From Nocardiopsis sp. CNR-923 (GTDB lineage Bacteria > Actinomycetota > Actinomycetes > Streptosporangiales > Streptosporangiaceae), in NCBI RefSeq assembly GCF_001942255.1, contig NZ_MKKC01000120.1:62001-126000 (forward strand): 64,000 nucleotides of DNA, written 5' to 3'. Position 1 is the stretch's first letter. Every line of letters starts with the position of its first letter. The translations under genes were made by a program, and so were the position numbers. This document shows, in pieces, positions 36,777 to 47,074 of the stretch. Under the pieces are notes generated by a model. It saw only the letters and a program-made list of their open reading frames with translations. It was not told the DNA's origin and ran no database searches.

Positions 36777-37010
36777 TCACCTCAGGCTGAGGCGCCAGGC
36801 GTCGGGGCCGGGCCGGGGCGGCACGTGCGCACGCAGGTTCCGTGCGCGGTCCCGCCAACCGGAGGCCGGTTCCGTCGCCGCGTCGGTGTCGGCGTCGGTG
36901 GCGCGTCGGGCCGCGCGCGCGCTGAGCACGGCGGCGAGGGCCGCGAGCTCCTCGTCTGAGGGGGCGCCGCGGACCACGACCACGTGCGGCGGTGTCGTCG
37001 GTTCGTTCAC
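36777..37010 (-). CDS. Acyl-CoA carboxylase epsilon subunit
   Basis: 77 residues. The pattern VVVRGAPSDEELAALAAVLSARAA near the start and a short Trp-containing tail (GWRDRARNLR, AWRLSLR) is that of the small AccE/PccE subunit known only from actinomycetes. It stimulates the carboxylase complex. Encoded between the alpha and beta genes, though a ~480-bp mobile-element relic now separates it from beta. GTG 37010. Confidence 0.8.
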   Translation of the reverse strand: MNEPTTPPHVVVVRGAPSDEELAALAAVLSARAARRATDADTDAATEPASGWRDRARNLRAHVPPRPGPDAWRLSLR

Positions 37011-37145
37011 CAGTTTTCTCCGAGGTTGCCTCGGCCCTCAGGCCGGCGAGGAATCAGAGCCCCCGTTGTCATCCACCCGCAGTGGTGGTGATCTGGCTCA
37101 CACACGTAGGGGGTTCTCCCTTCTTCGTCGTGGGTTCTGGCTGGC

Positions 37146-37487
37146 GTGCCGATCGAGACGCCGCCACCACACACAGGCCAGGAGGCCGGGTACGCCCGGT
37201 TCGCCTTCCGGTTGCGTGTGCCGTCCACCGCCCTCCTGGGCTTGTCGGGTGAGTGGGACCGGTGTCGGTGGGTCTGGAACCGGTGCGTCGCCGAATCCCG
37301 CGCCGCGCACCAGGCGGGACAGGAGCGCGGTCCGGCCAGGTTGGACGAACTGTTGACCGGGTGGCGTGCGGCCTTGGGGTGGCTGCGCGAGGGCGGGTCG
37401 GCGCACGGCGGCCTGAGCCAGGAATCCCCGCGGGTCCCGTGGCGGGAAGGGTGATGAGGATCCCCTTCCCCTCGGGGAGGAGAGCAG

Positions 37488-37491
<4 letters not shown>
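37146..37491 (+). mobile_element. Deletion derivative of an IS605-type TnpB element (copy 2 of the right end)
   Basis: GTG 37146 opens a ~95-codon frame that resembles the N-terminal helix-turn-helix of TnpB: AGYARFAFRLRVPSTALLG, then DRCRWVWNRCVAESRAAHQAG and LDELLTGWRAALGWLR. It then jumps to SQESPRVPWREG and the RE block (37419-37491) shared with 16048-16125, ending CCTTCCCCTCGGGGAGG then GAGCAGTCAA. The RuvC core is missing, so the element lost its middle. The final TCA supplies the stop codon of the carboxylase beta gene, so the guide would face that gene. Confidence 0.55.
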
Positions 37492-39098
<1,607 letters not shown>

Positions 39099-39348
39099 GC
39101 CAACCGAGTCTAGTCGCTGGGTTGTTCAACAATCTGAGGTGGCCCTGGTTACTCGCGAGTAGGGGCGACGGGGCGCACCGGGGAAGCGGGGTCCGGCGCG
39201 CCGCCGAAAAGAGGTGGGAGCCCGGAATTCACGCGTGACCGAATGTGCATTCATCTCCGCCGCGCACAATTGTTAACGTGCTCGCAAAGCCGGTGAAATC
39301 CACCCCCGAACGCGTCCGCGCAGTCCCGACATCTGTAGTCTCGGCCCC

Positions 39349-41994
39349 ATGACAGCGGTGAACGCAGAACGAGACAGCGCCAGGCAGGAAGTTCCCGAGC
39401 AGCTCCGAAACGACGTGAAACTGCTCGGCGAGATGCTCGGGACGGTATTGGCCGAGAGCGGCGGCGAGGACCTTCTCGCCGACGTGGAGAAGCTCCGGCA
39501 CGCCGTGATCGGCGCACGCGACGGGTCGGTCTCCACGGACGAGATCACGGCGATCGTGTCCGAGTGGCCGCTGGAGCGGGCCAAGCAGGTGGCCCGCGCC
39601 TTCACCGTCTACTTTCACCTGGCCAACCTGGCCGAGGAGCACCAGCGGATGCGGGCCCTCCGCGAGCGCGACGACGCCGCCCACCCGCCCCGCGAGTCCC
39701 TGGCCGCCGCCGTGCGCGCCATCCGGGAGACCGACGGGGGCGAGGAACGCCTCACCGAACTCGTCGCGGGCATGGAGTTCCATCCCGTGCTCACCGCGCA
39801 CCCGACCGAGGCCCGACGGCGCGCCGTGTCGACGTCCATCCTGCGGATCAGTGCCCAGCTGGACGCCTGGCACGCCGCCCACGAGGGCAGCAGCGCCGCG
39901 GCCGAGGCGCACCGGCGCCTGCTGGAGGAGATCGACCTGCTCTGGCGCACCTCCCAGCTGCGCTACACCAAGCTCGACCCGCTCGACGAGGTGCGCACCG
40001 CGCTCGCCGCGTTCGACAAGACCATCTTCCAGGTCATCCCGCAGGTGTACCGGGCACTGGACGCGGCGGTCGACCCCGGGGGAACGGGGGTGCGCGCCCC
40101 CCGCGCGACGCCGTTCGTCCGGTACGGCAGCTGGATCGGCGGAGACCGCGACGGCAACCCCTTCGTCACGCACGAAGTGACGCGCGAGGCCATGCGCATC
40201 CAGTCCGAGCACGTGCTGCGCGGTTTGGAGAACGCGTGCGACCAGGTCGCCCGCACCCTCACCGCCTACTCCAGCCTCACCCCGGCCAGTCCCGCACTCC
40301 TGGACGCCGTCTCGGCCGCCAAGGCGGGGCAGCCCGGCCTTCTGGCCGAGATCACCGGGCGCTCGCCCAACGAGCCGCACCGCCAGTTCCTACTGCTGTG
40401 CGCCACTCGGCTGCGCGCGACCCGCGAACGCGACGCGGACCTGGCCTACGCCACCGCCGACGACTTCCTCGCCGACCTGCGCGTCGTCCAGGACTCGCTG
40501 GTCGCGGCCGGTGCGGTCCGGCAGGCCTACGGCGAGCTCCAGCACCTGATCTGGCAGGCGCAGACCTTCGGATTCCACCTGGCCGAGCTGGAGATCCGCC
40601 AGCACAGCGAAGTGCACGCGGCCGCCCTGGCCGAGTTGCGCGCCGGTGAGCGGCCGTCCGAGCGCACGGAGGAGGTGCTGGCGACCCTGCGGGTGATCTC
40701 CTGGATCCAGGAGCGCTTCGGGGTGGAGGCCTGCCGCCGCTACATCGTCAGCTTCACGCGCTCGGCCGAGGACATCGCGGCCGTGTACGAGCTGGCGGGC
40801 CACGCGCTGCCCGCCGACCGGGTGCCCGTCCTGGACGTCATCCCGCTGTTCGAGACCGGCGCCGACCTGGACGCCTCTCCCGGGGTCCTCGACGGCATGC
40901 TGGAGCTGCCGGGGGTCCAGCGCCGCCTGGAGCAGTCCGGCCGCCGGATCGAGGTCATGCTCGGCTACAGCGACTCGGCCAAGGACGTCGGACCGGTCAG
41001 CGCCACGCTGCGGCTGTACGACGCCCAGGCCCGACTGGCCGCGTGGGCGCGCGAGCACGACGTGCGGCTGACCCTCTTCCACGGCCGGGGCGGGTCCCTG
41101 GGCCGCGGCGGGGGCCCGGCCAGCCGCGCGCTGCTCGCGCAGGCGCCGGGCTCGGTGGGCGGCCGGTTCAAGGTGACCGAGCAGGGCGAGGTCATCTTCG
41201 CCCGCTACGGTCAGCCCGCGATCGCCCGCCGCCACGTCGAGCAGGTGGGCCACGCGATCCTGATGGCCTCGACCGACGCCGTGCAGGAGCGCGAGCGCTC
41301 GGCCGCCGAGCGGTTCCGCCCGTTCGCCGACACCATCGCGGCGGCGGCGCAGGAGACGTACCTGGAGCTGATCGGCACCGAGGGCTTCGCGGCATGGTTC
41401 TCCCAGGTCAGCCCACTGGAGGAGCTGGGAGAGCTGCGCCTGGGCTCGCGCCCGGCGCGGCGCGGCGCGGCCAGGGGACTGGGTGACCTGCGGGCGATCC
41501 CATGGGTGTTCGCGTGGACGCAGACCCGCGTGAACCTGCCGGGCTGGTACGGCCTGGGCACCGGTCTGGCGGCCGTCGAGGACGTCTCGGTGCTCCAGCG
41601 CGCCTACCGCGAGTGGCCGATGTTCGCGTCGCTGCTGGACAACGCGGAGATGAGCCTGGCCAAGACCGACCGCACGATCGCCGAGCGCTATCTGGCGCTG
41701 GGCGGTCGGCCTGAGCTGAGCGAGCGGGTGCTCGCCGAGTACGACCGCACACGCGAGTTGGTGCTCACGGTGACGGGGCACGGCCGCCTGCTGGAGAACC
41801 GCGCGGTGCTCTCGCGCGCGGTGGACCTGCGCAACCCGTACGTGGACGCGCTGTCGCACCTCCAACTGCGGGCGCTGGAGGCGCTGCGGGGCGAGGAGGC
41901 CGACTCCCTGTCCGAGCAGGACCAGCAGCACCTGGAGCGCCTGCTGCTGCTGTCGGTCAACGGCGTGGCGGCCGGACTCCAGAACACCGGCTGA
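39349..41994 (+). CDS. ppc: Phosphoenolpyruvate carboxylase
   Basis: 881 residues, full-length. Carboxylates PEP to oxaloacetate to refill the TCA cycle. It has the catalytic His in VLTAHPTEARRRAV, the RYGSWIGGDRDGNPFVT loop, VMLGYSDSAKDVG, LTLFHGRGGSLGRGGGPA with the essential Arg/Gly-rich loop, and the conserved C-terminal QNTG. ATG 39349 is the family-normal start, with a ~250-bp intergenic region before it. No frame break is visible. Confidence 0.96.
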   Translation: MTAVNAERDSARQEVPEQLRNDVKLLGEMLGTVLAESGGEDLLADVEKLRHAVIGARDGSVSTDEITAIVSEWPLERAKQVARAFTVYFHLANLAEEHQRMRALRERDDAAHPPRESLAAAVRAIRETDGGEERLTELVAGMEFHPVLTAHPTEARRRAVSTSILRISAQLDAWHAAHEGSSAAAEAHRRLLEEIDLLWRTSQLRYTKLDPLDEVRTALAAFDKTIFQVIPQVYRALDAAVDPGGTGVRAPRATPFVRYGSWIGGDRDGNPFVTHEVTREAMRIQSEHVLRGLENACDQVARTLTAYSSLTPASPALLDAVSAAKAGQPGLLAEITGRSPNEPHRQFLLLCATRLRATRERDADLAYATADDFLADLRVVQDSLVAAGAVRQAYGELQHLIWQAQTFGFHLAELEIRQHSEVHAAALAELRAGERPSERTEEVLATLRVISWIQERFGVEACRRYIVSFTRSAEDIAAVYELAGHALPADRVPVLDVIPLFETGADLDASPGVLDGMLELPGVQRRLEQSGRRIEVMLGYSDSAKDVGPVSATLRLYDAQARLAAWAREHDVRLTLFHGRGGSLGRGGGPASRALLAQAPGSVGGRFKVTEQGEVIFARYGQPAIARRHVEQVGHAILMASTDAVQERERSAAERFRPFADTIAAAAQETYLELIGTEGFAAWFSQVSPLEELGELRLGSRPARRGAARGLGDLRAIPWVFAWTQTRVNLPGWYGLGTGLAAVEDVSVLQRAYREWPMFASLLDNAEMSLAKTDRTIAERYLALGGRPELSERVLAEYDRTRELVLTVTGHGRLLENRAVLSRAVDLRNPYVDALSHLQLRALEALRGEEADSLSEQDQQHLERLLLLSVNGVAAGLQNTG

Positions 41995-42064
41995 CCCGGG
42001 CGGACGCGTCGCGCCCCCGTGCCCGGGTCAGGGTGCGGGCGCGGTCGTGCGTGGGGACGGGCGC

Positions 42065-42673
42065 TCAGACCGGGAAGTCCGAGGTGTCCAGCGTGACGCC
42101 GAACGGTTCGGGAAGGTGGATCGCCTTGCCGAAGGGGACCTTGACGGCACTGGTGCAACGGCCTTCCCCTGGCTGGGATGAAGAGCGTGACCTCGCCCTT
42201 GCCCGTCTCCGGGGCCCAGCGGTCCACCAGAAGGTGGAGGGGGACCCCGGCGTGCGCGTATCCCCAGAGCTTGGCGTTGCGATCCTTGTCCGCGGTGCTC
42301 TTCGACGTCACCTCGACATGTCGACAACGCAGCCGACACCATGCTGCCGGGACGTGCTCCAGAACCGAGTCAGGGAGTACGACCAGGTCGGGGATGAACA
42401 GACTCGACCGGAACGGGATCCGCACGTCGAGCGTCTGGTGCACGTCGGCCTCCGCGGGGTCGCCGCCGTCACGGAAGATCTCGCGATAGGGCTGTTTCCG
42501 CAGCGGGGCGACGATGCGCGAATGCTCGCGCGTGGGGGCGCCACGAGAAGGAGACGGGCTTCGATGATCTCGGCCCGCCCACCATCGGGCAGGTCCCACT
42601 CTTCCCAGGCGCGCGAGGTCAATCCCCACGCGGACGGAGTGTCCACGAGCGTCCCCGCCTCCGCGACGCTCAT
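42065..42673 (-). pseudogene. Uma2-family endonuclease-like gene, several frame breaks
   Basis: From ATG 42673 (GGAGG 12 bases upstream) the frame reads WEEWDLPDGGRAEIIEARLLLV. After a break near 42536 it continues PLRKQPYREIFRDG, IPDLVVLPDSVLEH and EVTSKSTADKDRNAKLWGYA, the Uma2 (DUF820) nuclease fold with PDLVV and the EVxS Glu. Near 42165 the frame changes again to VKVPFGKAIHLPEPFG and DTSDFPV before TGA 42065. Repair of the last break needs an extra or two missing bases, not the usual single one. It may be a true pseudogene. Role unknown. Confidence 0.6.
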
Positions 42674-42802
42674 CTGCCGAGCCGCCTCCGGTGGCTGAAC
42701 GTAGCAACGTGTGATCACCGATGTGCTGGTTTCGGGGTGACTGGTGACCTCCGCCCGCGAGATGGTTTTCCCGGGGCATCCCGGCGCTGCTGTAATGGGC
42801 GT

Positions 42803-43660
42803 ATGACCGACGACGACGTCCTCCGACCGCCGCTCGACCCGGTGGCGCTCAACGCCGCTCTGGCGCGCCCCGGAGGAATGTGGCGCGGCGTCGACGTGCT
42901 CCCCGCCGTGGGCTCCACCAACAGCGAACTCCTCGCGCGCGCCAAGGCCGGGGCGCCGCACGGCGGCGTGCTGGCCACCGAGCACCAGACCGCCGGGCGC
43001 GGCCGTCTCGGGCGCGACTTCACCACCCCCGACCGCGCCGCGCTCACCTTCTCCGTCCTGCTGCGCGTCACCGTTCCCGCGGACACGCTCGGCTGGCTGT
43101 CGATGCTCATGGGTGTGGCCGCGGTCGGCGCCATCCGCCGGGTGACCGGGGTCGGGGCGGCGCTGAAGTGGCCCAACGACGTCATCGTTCCCGCCGGGGC
43201 ACGTGCCGGGGGCGCGACCGGCGACGGCAAGCTGGCGGGCATCCTCTCCGAGGCCGACTTCTCCGACCCCGGCGCTCCGGCGGTCGTGGTCGGCATGGGC
43301 GTGAACGTCTCCCAGACACGCGCGGAACTTCCCGTGGACACCGCGGTCTCCCTGCGCGGGGAGGGCGCCACCGACCTGGACCGCTCCGCGCTCCTTCGCG
43401 CCGTCCTGGCCGGTTTCGGGGAGCTGTACGTCGCGTGGTCGGCGGCCGACGGGGACGCCGAGGTCAGCGGGCTGGCCGACGCCTACCGGGGCGTCTGCGT
43501 GACCGTGGGGCGCCGGGTACGCGTCAACCTGCCCGGCGACGCGCTGCTGGAGGGCACCGCGACCGCCGTCGACCACCACGCCCGGCTCGTGGTGGAGACG
43601 CCGGGCGGGCCCCGGGCGCTCAGCGCGGGCGACGTCGTGCACGTGCGCCCCGGCGTCTGA
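42803..43660 (+). CDS. birA: Biotin-[acetyl-CoA-carboxylase] ligase
   Basis: 285 residues without an N-terminal helix-turn-helix, so it is the ligase-only class. Contains DVLPAVGSTNSELLARAKAG, the adenylate loop TAGRGRLGRDF (GRGRxGR), LKWPNDVIV, GKLAGILSEADF and GMGVNVSQTRAELP. It attaches biotin to the carrier Lys of the alpha subunit encoded 6 kb away. ATG 42803 is favoured since family homology begins there. Confidence 0.92.
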   Translation: MTDDDVLRPPLDPVALNAALARPGGMWRGVDVLPAVGSTNSELLARAKAGAPHGGVLATEHQTAGRGRLGRDFTTPDRAALTFSVLLRVTVPADTLGWLSMLMGVAAVGAIRRVTGVGAALKWPNDVIVPAGARAGGATGDGKLAGILSEADFSDPGAPAVVVGMGVNVSQTRAELPVDTAVSLRGEGATDLDRSALLRAVLAGFGELYVAWSAADGDAEVSGLADAYRGVCVTVGRRVRVNLPGDALLEGTATAVDHHARLVVETPGGPRALSAGDVVHVRPGV

Positions 43661-43982
43661 CCGCGCGCGAGGCCGTCTCGGGAACGGGACGGGTCCGCGG
43701 ATCGTTGTCGGTTGCGTCCGCGTCCGAACGGAGGGGGCCGCACCTTCGCGCGTCCGGGCGCGGTCCAGGGGGTGACGAGGGTCCTCACCGTGGGGTCACC
43801 CTCGGTGTTGGTTCATCACCGCAGGTCAGGGTTTGGCTCTGGCCGCATGGAACCCCGGGCGTAAGCTGGAGGGGAACCGCCGGAATGAGCCCGGGTGCCG
43901 CGCGTCGCGCGGCACCGCACCGTCGGCCCAGTGACGAAGTGCTGGTTCCCCGCCCAGGCGGGGATGGTCTGAGAGAGAACGT
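43661..43982 (+). promoter_or_regulatory. Structured upstream region of the adenylate cyclase gene
   Basis: 322 bases without a gene. GTGCCGCGCG-T-CGCGCGGCAC (43895-43915) is a perfect 10-bp palindrome with a one-base centre, and CCCCGC-ccag-GCGGGG follows near 43949-43965. They fit an operator or a structured 5' UTR 70-90 bases upstream of ATG 43983. Confidence 0.4.
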
Positions 43983-44975
43983 ATGCCGTCGCGTCCCGAC
44001 CCGAAAGCGATCGAGTCCGTCCTGCTCGGCGGTGAACCGGTCTACAGCAGGAAGCAGGCGGTCGAGCTCTCCGGAGCCGACGCCGAACTCGCGGGCCGTG
44101 TCTGGCGTGCCCTGGGCTTCCCCACACAGGGTGACGACGACCCGGTCTTCGCCGAGAGCGACGTCGAGGCCCTGCGCATCGCCCACTCCCTGAGGGAGGA
44201 GGGCGTCCTGGACGAGGAGGGCGTCGTCCGCTTCGCCCGCGCCATGGGGCAGACCATGGCCCGCCTCGCCGACTGGCAGACGAGCATTCTCAGCACGCTC
44301 GTCTTCAAGGACGGCGACGAGGCCTCGGCCAGCCCGCTGATGAACCGGGTCAAGGAACTCCTGCCCGACGTGGAGCGGCTCCTGCTGCACATCTGGCGGC
44401 GCCAGCTGGCCGCGTCCACCGCACGAACCCTGGCTGTGATGTCCAACAACGGCGACATCGTCCCCAACTACTACCCGCTCATCGTGGGCTTCGCGGACCT
44501 GGTCTCCTTCACCACGCTCAGCCGTGAGCTCGACGAGGTCGAGCTGGCCGAGGTCGTCGAGGGCTTCGAGGCCACCGCGGCCGACATCGTCGCCTCCGGC
44601 GGCGGCCGGGTGGTCAAGACCCTCGGAGACGAGGTGCTCTACGTCGCCGACTCCCCGCGCGAGGCCGCCGACATCGCGCTGCGCCTGGCCTCCGGCGTCA
44701 AGACCCACGTGGAGGTCCCCGACGTGCGGGTCGGCGTCGCCTACGGGCCCGTCCTCACCCTGCACGGGGACGTGTTCGGCACGACCGTCAACCGCTCCAG
44801 CCGCCTGACCTCCTTCGCCCGTCCCGGCACCGTCCTGATCGACGACGGCCTCGCCGAGAGCCTGGCGGGCGAGGACGGGCTCCAGGTGGTGAAGGTGCGG
44901 GCCCGCCACGCCCACGGCCTCGGTCTCATCCAGCCCTACACCCTGCGGCGGGACTTCGAACCCGGCGGACACTGA
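43983..44975 (+). CDS. Class III adenylate cyclase with N-terminal regulatory domain
   Basis: 330 residues. The first ~150 residues form a helical domain like the autoinhibitory, pH-sensing region of mycobacterial cyclases (Rv1264 type). The cyclase homology domain shows the metal Asp in VGFADLVSFTTLS, VVKTLGDEVLYV (substrate Lys and second metal Asp), VGVAYGPVLTLHGDVFGTTVN and NRSSRLTS with the transition-state Asn/Arg. No membrane helix, so it is soluble. Produces cAMP; a CRP-like site precedes the SDH operon at 58328. Confidence 0.85.
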   Translation: MPSRPDPKAIESVLLGGEPVYSRKQAVELSGADAELAGRVWRALGFPTQGDDDPVFAESDVEALRIAHSLREEGVLDEEGVVRFARAMGQTMARLADWQTSILSTLVFKDGDEASASPLMNRVKELLPDVERLLLHIWRRQLAASTARTLAVMSNNGDIVPNYYPLIVGFADLVSFTTLSRELDEVELAEVVEGFEATAADIVASGGGRVVKTLGDEVLYVADSPREAADIALRLASGVKTHVEVPDVRVGVAYGPVLTLHGDVFGTTVNRSSRLTSFARPGTVLIDDGLAESLAGEDGLQVVKVRARHAHGLGLIQPYTLRRDFEPGGH

Positions 44976-45067
44976 CCCGCGTGCGGCGCGAAGCCGTGTG
45001 TGCCGGGGAAAGCGGGAGATAGGCTCGAACCGCCGGACCCGCCCGCGACACGTACAGGTGGTGAGCC

Positions 45068-45706
45068 TTGTCGAGTGCCCCTCCTCCCGTGGAGAGACTC
45101 CGCACCTCGGGCGTCTTCAGCCTCGAAGGCAGCGAGTTCGACGTCGAGAACAACGTGTGGATCGTCGGGGACGCCGACTCCGCCGTGGTCATCGACGCCG
45201 CCCACGACCACGAGCGCATCGCCCGGGGCCTGGGCGACCGCGAACTCATGGCGATCGTGTGCACCCACGCGCACAGCGACCACGTGAACGCGGCCGTCGC
45301 CCTGGCCGACCTCACCCACACTCCGATCCTGCTGCATCCCGACGACGCCCAGCTCTGGCACCACGTCCACCCGAACCGTGAGCCGGACGCCCCACTCCTG
45401 CATGGGGAGACCCTGGTCGCCGGGGGCGTGGAGCTGAAGGTCCTGCACACCCCGGGGCACACCCCCGGCGGGGTCTGCCTGTACGCGCCGGAGATCGGCA
45501 CGCTGTTCAGCGGGGACACGCTTTTCCCCGGCGGGCCGGGCGCCACGGGGCAGCCGTTCTCGGACTTTCCGACGATCATCGCCAGCATCCGCGACCACCT
45601 GGTCGACCTGCCGCCGGAGACCGTCGTCCACCCCGGGCACGGAGAGTCCACCACCGTCGCCGAGGCCGCGGCGCACGTGGAGGAATGGGCCGCCCGGGGC
45701 TTTTGA
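45068..45706 (+). CDS. Metallo-beta-lactamase fold hydrolase (glyoxalase II-like)
   Basis: 212 residues. It has the metal-binding THAHSDHVNAAVAL (HxHxDH), HTPGHTPGG, the bridging Asp in LFSGDTLFPGGPG and the last His in VHPGHGEST. The fold matches glyoxalase II/thioesterase-type hydrolases. Start TTG 45068 with AGGTGG upstream; it lies ~90 bases after the cyclase gene and could be in the same transcript. Substrate unknown. Nothing supports beta-lactamase activity. Confidence 0.8.
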   Translation: MSSAPPPVERLRTSGVFSLEGSEFDVENNVWIVGDADSAVVIDAAHDHERIARGLGDRELMAIVCTHAHSDHVNAAVALADLTHTPILLHPDDAQLWHHVHPNREPDAPLLHGETLVAGGVELKVLHTPGHTPGGVCLYAPEIGTLFSGDTLFPGGPGATGQPFSDFPTIIASIRDHLVDLPPETVVHPGHGESTTVAEAAAHVEEWAARGF

Positions 45707-45763
45707 ACCGTGCCGTCTACGCCAGGCCGCCCGCCGCGACCGTGCCCGGCCGCACGCGCGGGC

Positions 45764-46159
45764 TCAGACGGCCAGGAAGCTCAGGTAGCCGAGGACGGCG
45801 GCGGTGACGACGAAGAAGGCGCCGGAGAGGCGAAGCGTCGTCGTGGATGTCGTGGAGGCCCTGAGCACCAGGTGGGGGACGACGAGGTAGGCCGCGCCCC
45901 GGAGCATGAAGAGGATGCCGAAGAGGGTGACGATCACCGCCAGCGGGCTGTCCCAGGCGAAGTGGGCCGACACGATCGCGGCGCCGATGAGGAAGTGCAG
46001 CATCCCGGAGATGTTCACCGCCATCGGGTCCGACCTGTCGGCCTTCCCGGCGAGGTCCGCGTAGAACCGGACCGAGAAGATGACCCCGATCCCGGCCACC
46101 AGGAGGTAGGCGAAGAGGATCCTGCCGAGGAAGAGGGCCGTCATTTCTGAGGCGAACAT
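45764..46159 (-). CDS. Four-TM membrane protein of unknown function
   Basis: 131 residues with four hydrophobic segments: LFLGRILFAYLLVAGIGVIF, ISGMLHFLIGAAIVSAHFA, LAVIVTLFGILFMLRGAAYL and LSGAFFVVTAAVLGYLSFL. ATG 46159 has AAAGGG seven bases before it and overlaps the TetR gene by 19 bases, so the TetR and this protein are co-transcribed. An internal ATG 46144 would overlap as ATGA. A TetR-controlled small membrane protein is plausible. Confidence 0.6.
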   Translation of the reverse strand: MFASEMTALFLGRILFAYLLVAGIGVIFSVRFYADLAGKADRSDPMAVNISGMLHFLIGAAIVSAHFAWDSPLAVIVTLFGILFMLRGAAYLVVPHLVLRASTTSTTTLRLSGAFFVVTAAVLGYLSFLAV

Positions 46160-46818
46160 GCTTGTTTCCCTTTCTGTTCTTCGGGTGTGCGCGCCTGGTG
46201 GGCGGCGCGCTCGTTGACGATTCCCCGGGTCAGCATCTCCGTGGCGGGCTCGGTGTAGGCCGCGATCGCCGAGGGGTCGTCCCGGTCCGCGAGGAGGTCG
46301 GCCCCGGTCAGTCGTTCGAGGTGTTGGTGGAGGACCAGTGCGCCGAGGGACCAGATCGCGAGGACGGCGGCCCGCTCGTAGGGGTGGTCGCTGGGTTTGA
46401 GCAGGCCCGACTCGACCCCCTGGGCCATGTACCGGGCGGCGTCGTCGACCAGTTCGTCGATCATCGCGGACACCTGCGGTGAGCCGTCGATGAGCGTCCT
46501 TGCCAGGTAGCGGCGGACGGGCGGGCCGCCGTGGGCCTCCGGCGGCGTCGGGACCGGGTCCAGGTCCGGACCGGAACGCATGCCCTCGCTCTTGCGCTCG
46601 CGCAGGACTTCGGCGACGTAGGTGTCGCAGGCGGTGCGCAGGGCTTCCTTGGAACCGTACTGATGGATGACCAGGGACGGGGCGACACCCGCGGCCACCG
46701 CGATGGCGCGGACGCTCGTCGCGGCGACGCCGTGCTCGGCGAAGAGGGTGATCGCGGCATCGCGAATGCGGATCTCGGTTGACCGCCCATCGCTACTGTG
46801 GGCGCTTTTTGAACGCAT
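46141..46818 (-). CDS. TetR-family regulator, probably leaderless
   Basis: 225 residues from ATG 46818. The N-terminal helix-turn-helix is IRDAAITLFAEHGVAATSV then AIAVAAGVAPSLVIHQYGSK. The C-terminal ligand domain is helical and variable. A promoter TTGACA-17-TAGCGT ends 7 bases before this ATG, so the transcript would start at the start codon. Upstream in-frame starts lie within the promoter and are unlikely. It probably controls its own operon with the small membrane protein. Confidence 0.78.
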   Translation of the reverse strand: MRSKSAHSSDGRSTEIRIRDAAITLFAEHGVAATSVRAIAVAAGVAPSLVIHQYGSKEALRTACDTYVAEVLRERKSEGMRSGPDLDPVPTPPEAHGGPPVRRYLARTLIDGSPQVSAMIDELVDDAARYMAQGVESGLLKPSDHPYERAAVLAIWSLGALVLHQHLERLTGADLLADRDDPSAIAAYTEPATEMLTRGIVNERAAHQARTPEEQKGKQACSPQK

Positions 46819-46854
46819 GTTCATAACGCTAAACAGTTGTTCAATAAATGTCAA
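46810..46854 (-). promoter_or_regulatory. Leaderless promoter and TetR operator candidate
   Basis: TTGACA (46849-46854), 17-base spacer, TAGCGT (46826-46831), read on the minus strand. TGAACGCATGTTCA (46810-46823) is a perfect palindrome over the start site, a good place for autorepression. Confidence 0.6.
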
Positions 46855-47022
46855 CACGAGAAGTCACGGCGCCCCGGCGCCGCTCGGTCGCGTCGGACCC
46901 GGAGCGTCGGGCGGGGGTCTGGTCCGATCCCGTGCGGGGCCCGAGGGGCGGGCAGGTCGGTCCGGCGGGAGAGCGGCTCGCCGCGCGCACCGGGCGTCGC
47001 GGTGGAGGCCGACGTGACTCAC

Positions 47023-47066
47023 TGCACTCGGTGCATCGGTGCACTTGAGTGCAATCAGCTCATAAT
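47023..47066 (+). promoter_or_regulatory. TetR-type operator pair and promoter of the MMPL operon
   Basis: TGCAC-TCG-GTGCA (47023-47035) and TGCACTTGAGTGCA (47040-47053, perfect palindrome) lie side by side. CATAAT (47061-47066) follows as -10, with ATG 47075 eight bases later, so this transcript is probably leaderless too. Confidence 0.55.
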
Positions 47067-47074
47067 GTGACCTC

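Noticed and set aside
37030..37070. A third right-end-like hairpin (CCTCGGCC-ctca-GGCCGGCGAGG then AATCAG)
   Set aside because: It resembles a TnpB right end but lacks the shared CCGCG-GTCCCGTGG block and the GTCAA end. It could be the left end of the copy-2 element, which cannot be decided here.
45068..45706. Beta-lactam resistance gene
   Set aside because: The MBL fold is shared by many hydrolases; the motifs fit glyoxalase II-like enzymes and there is no signal peptide.
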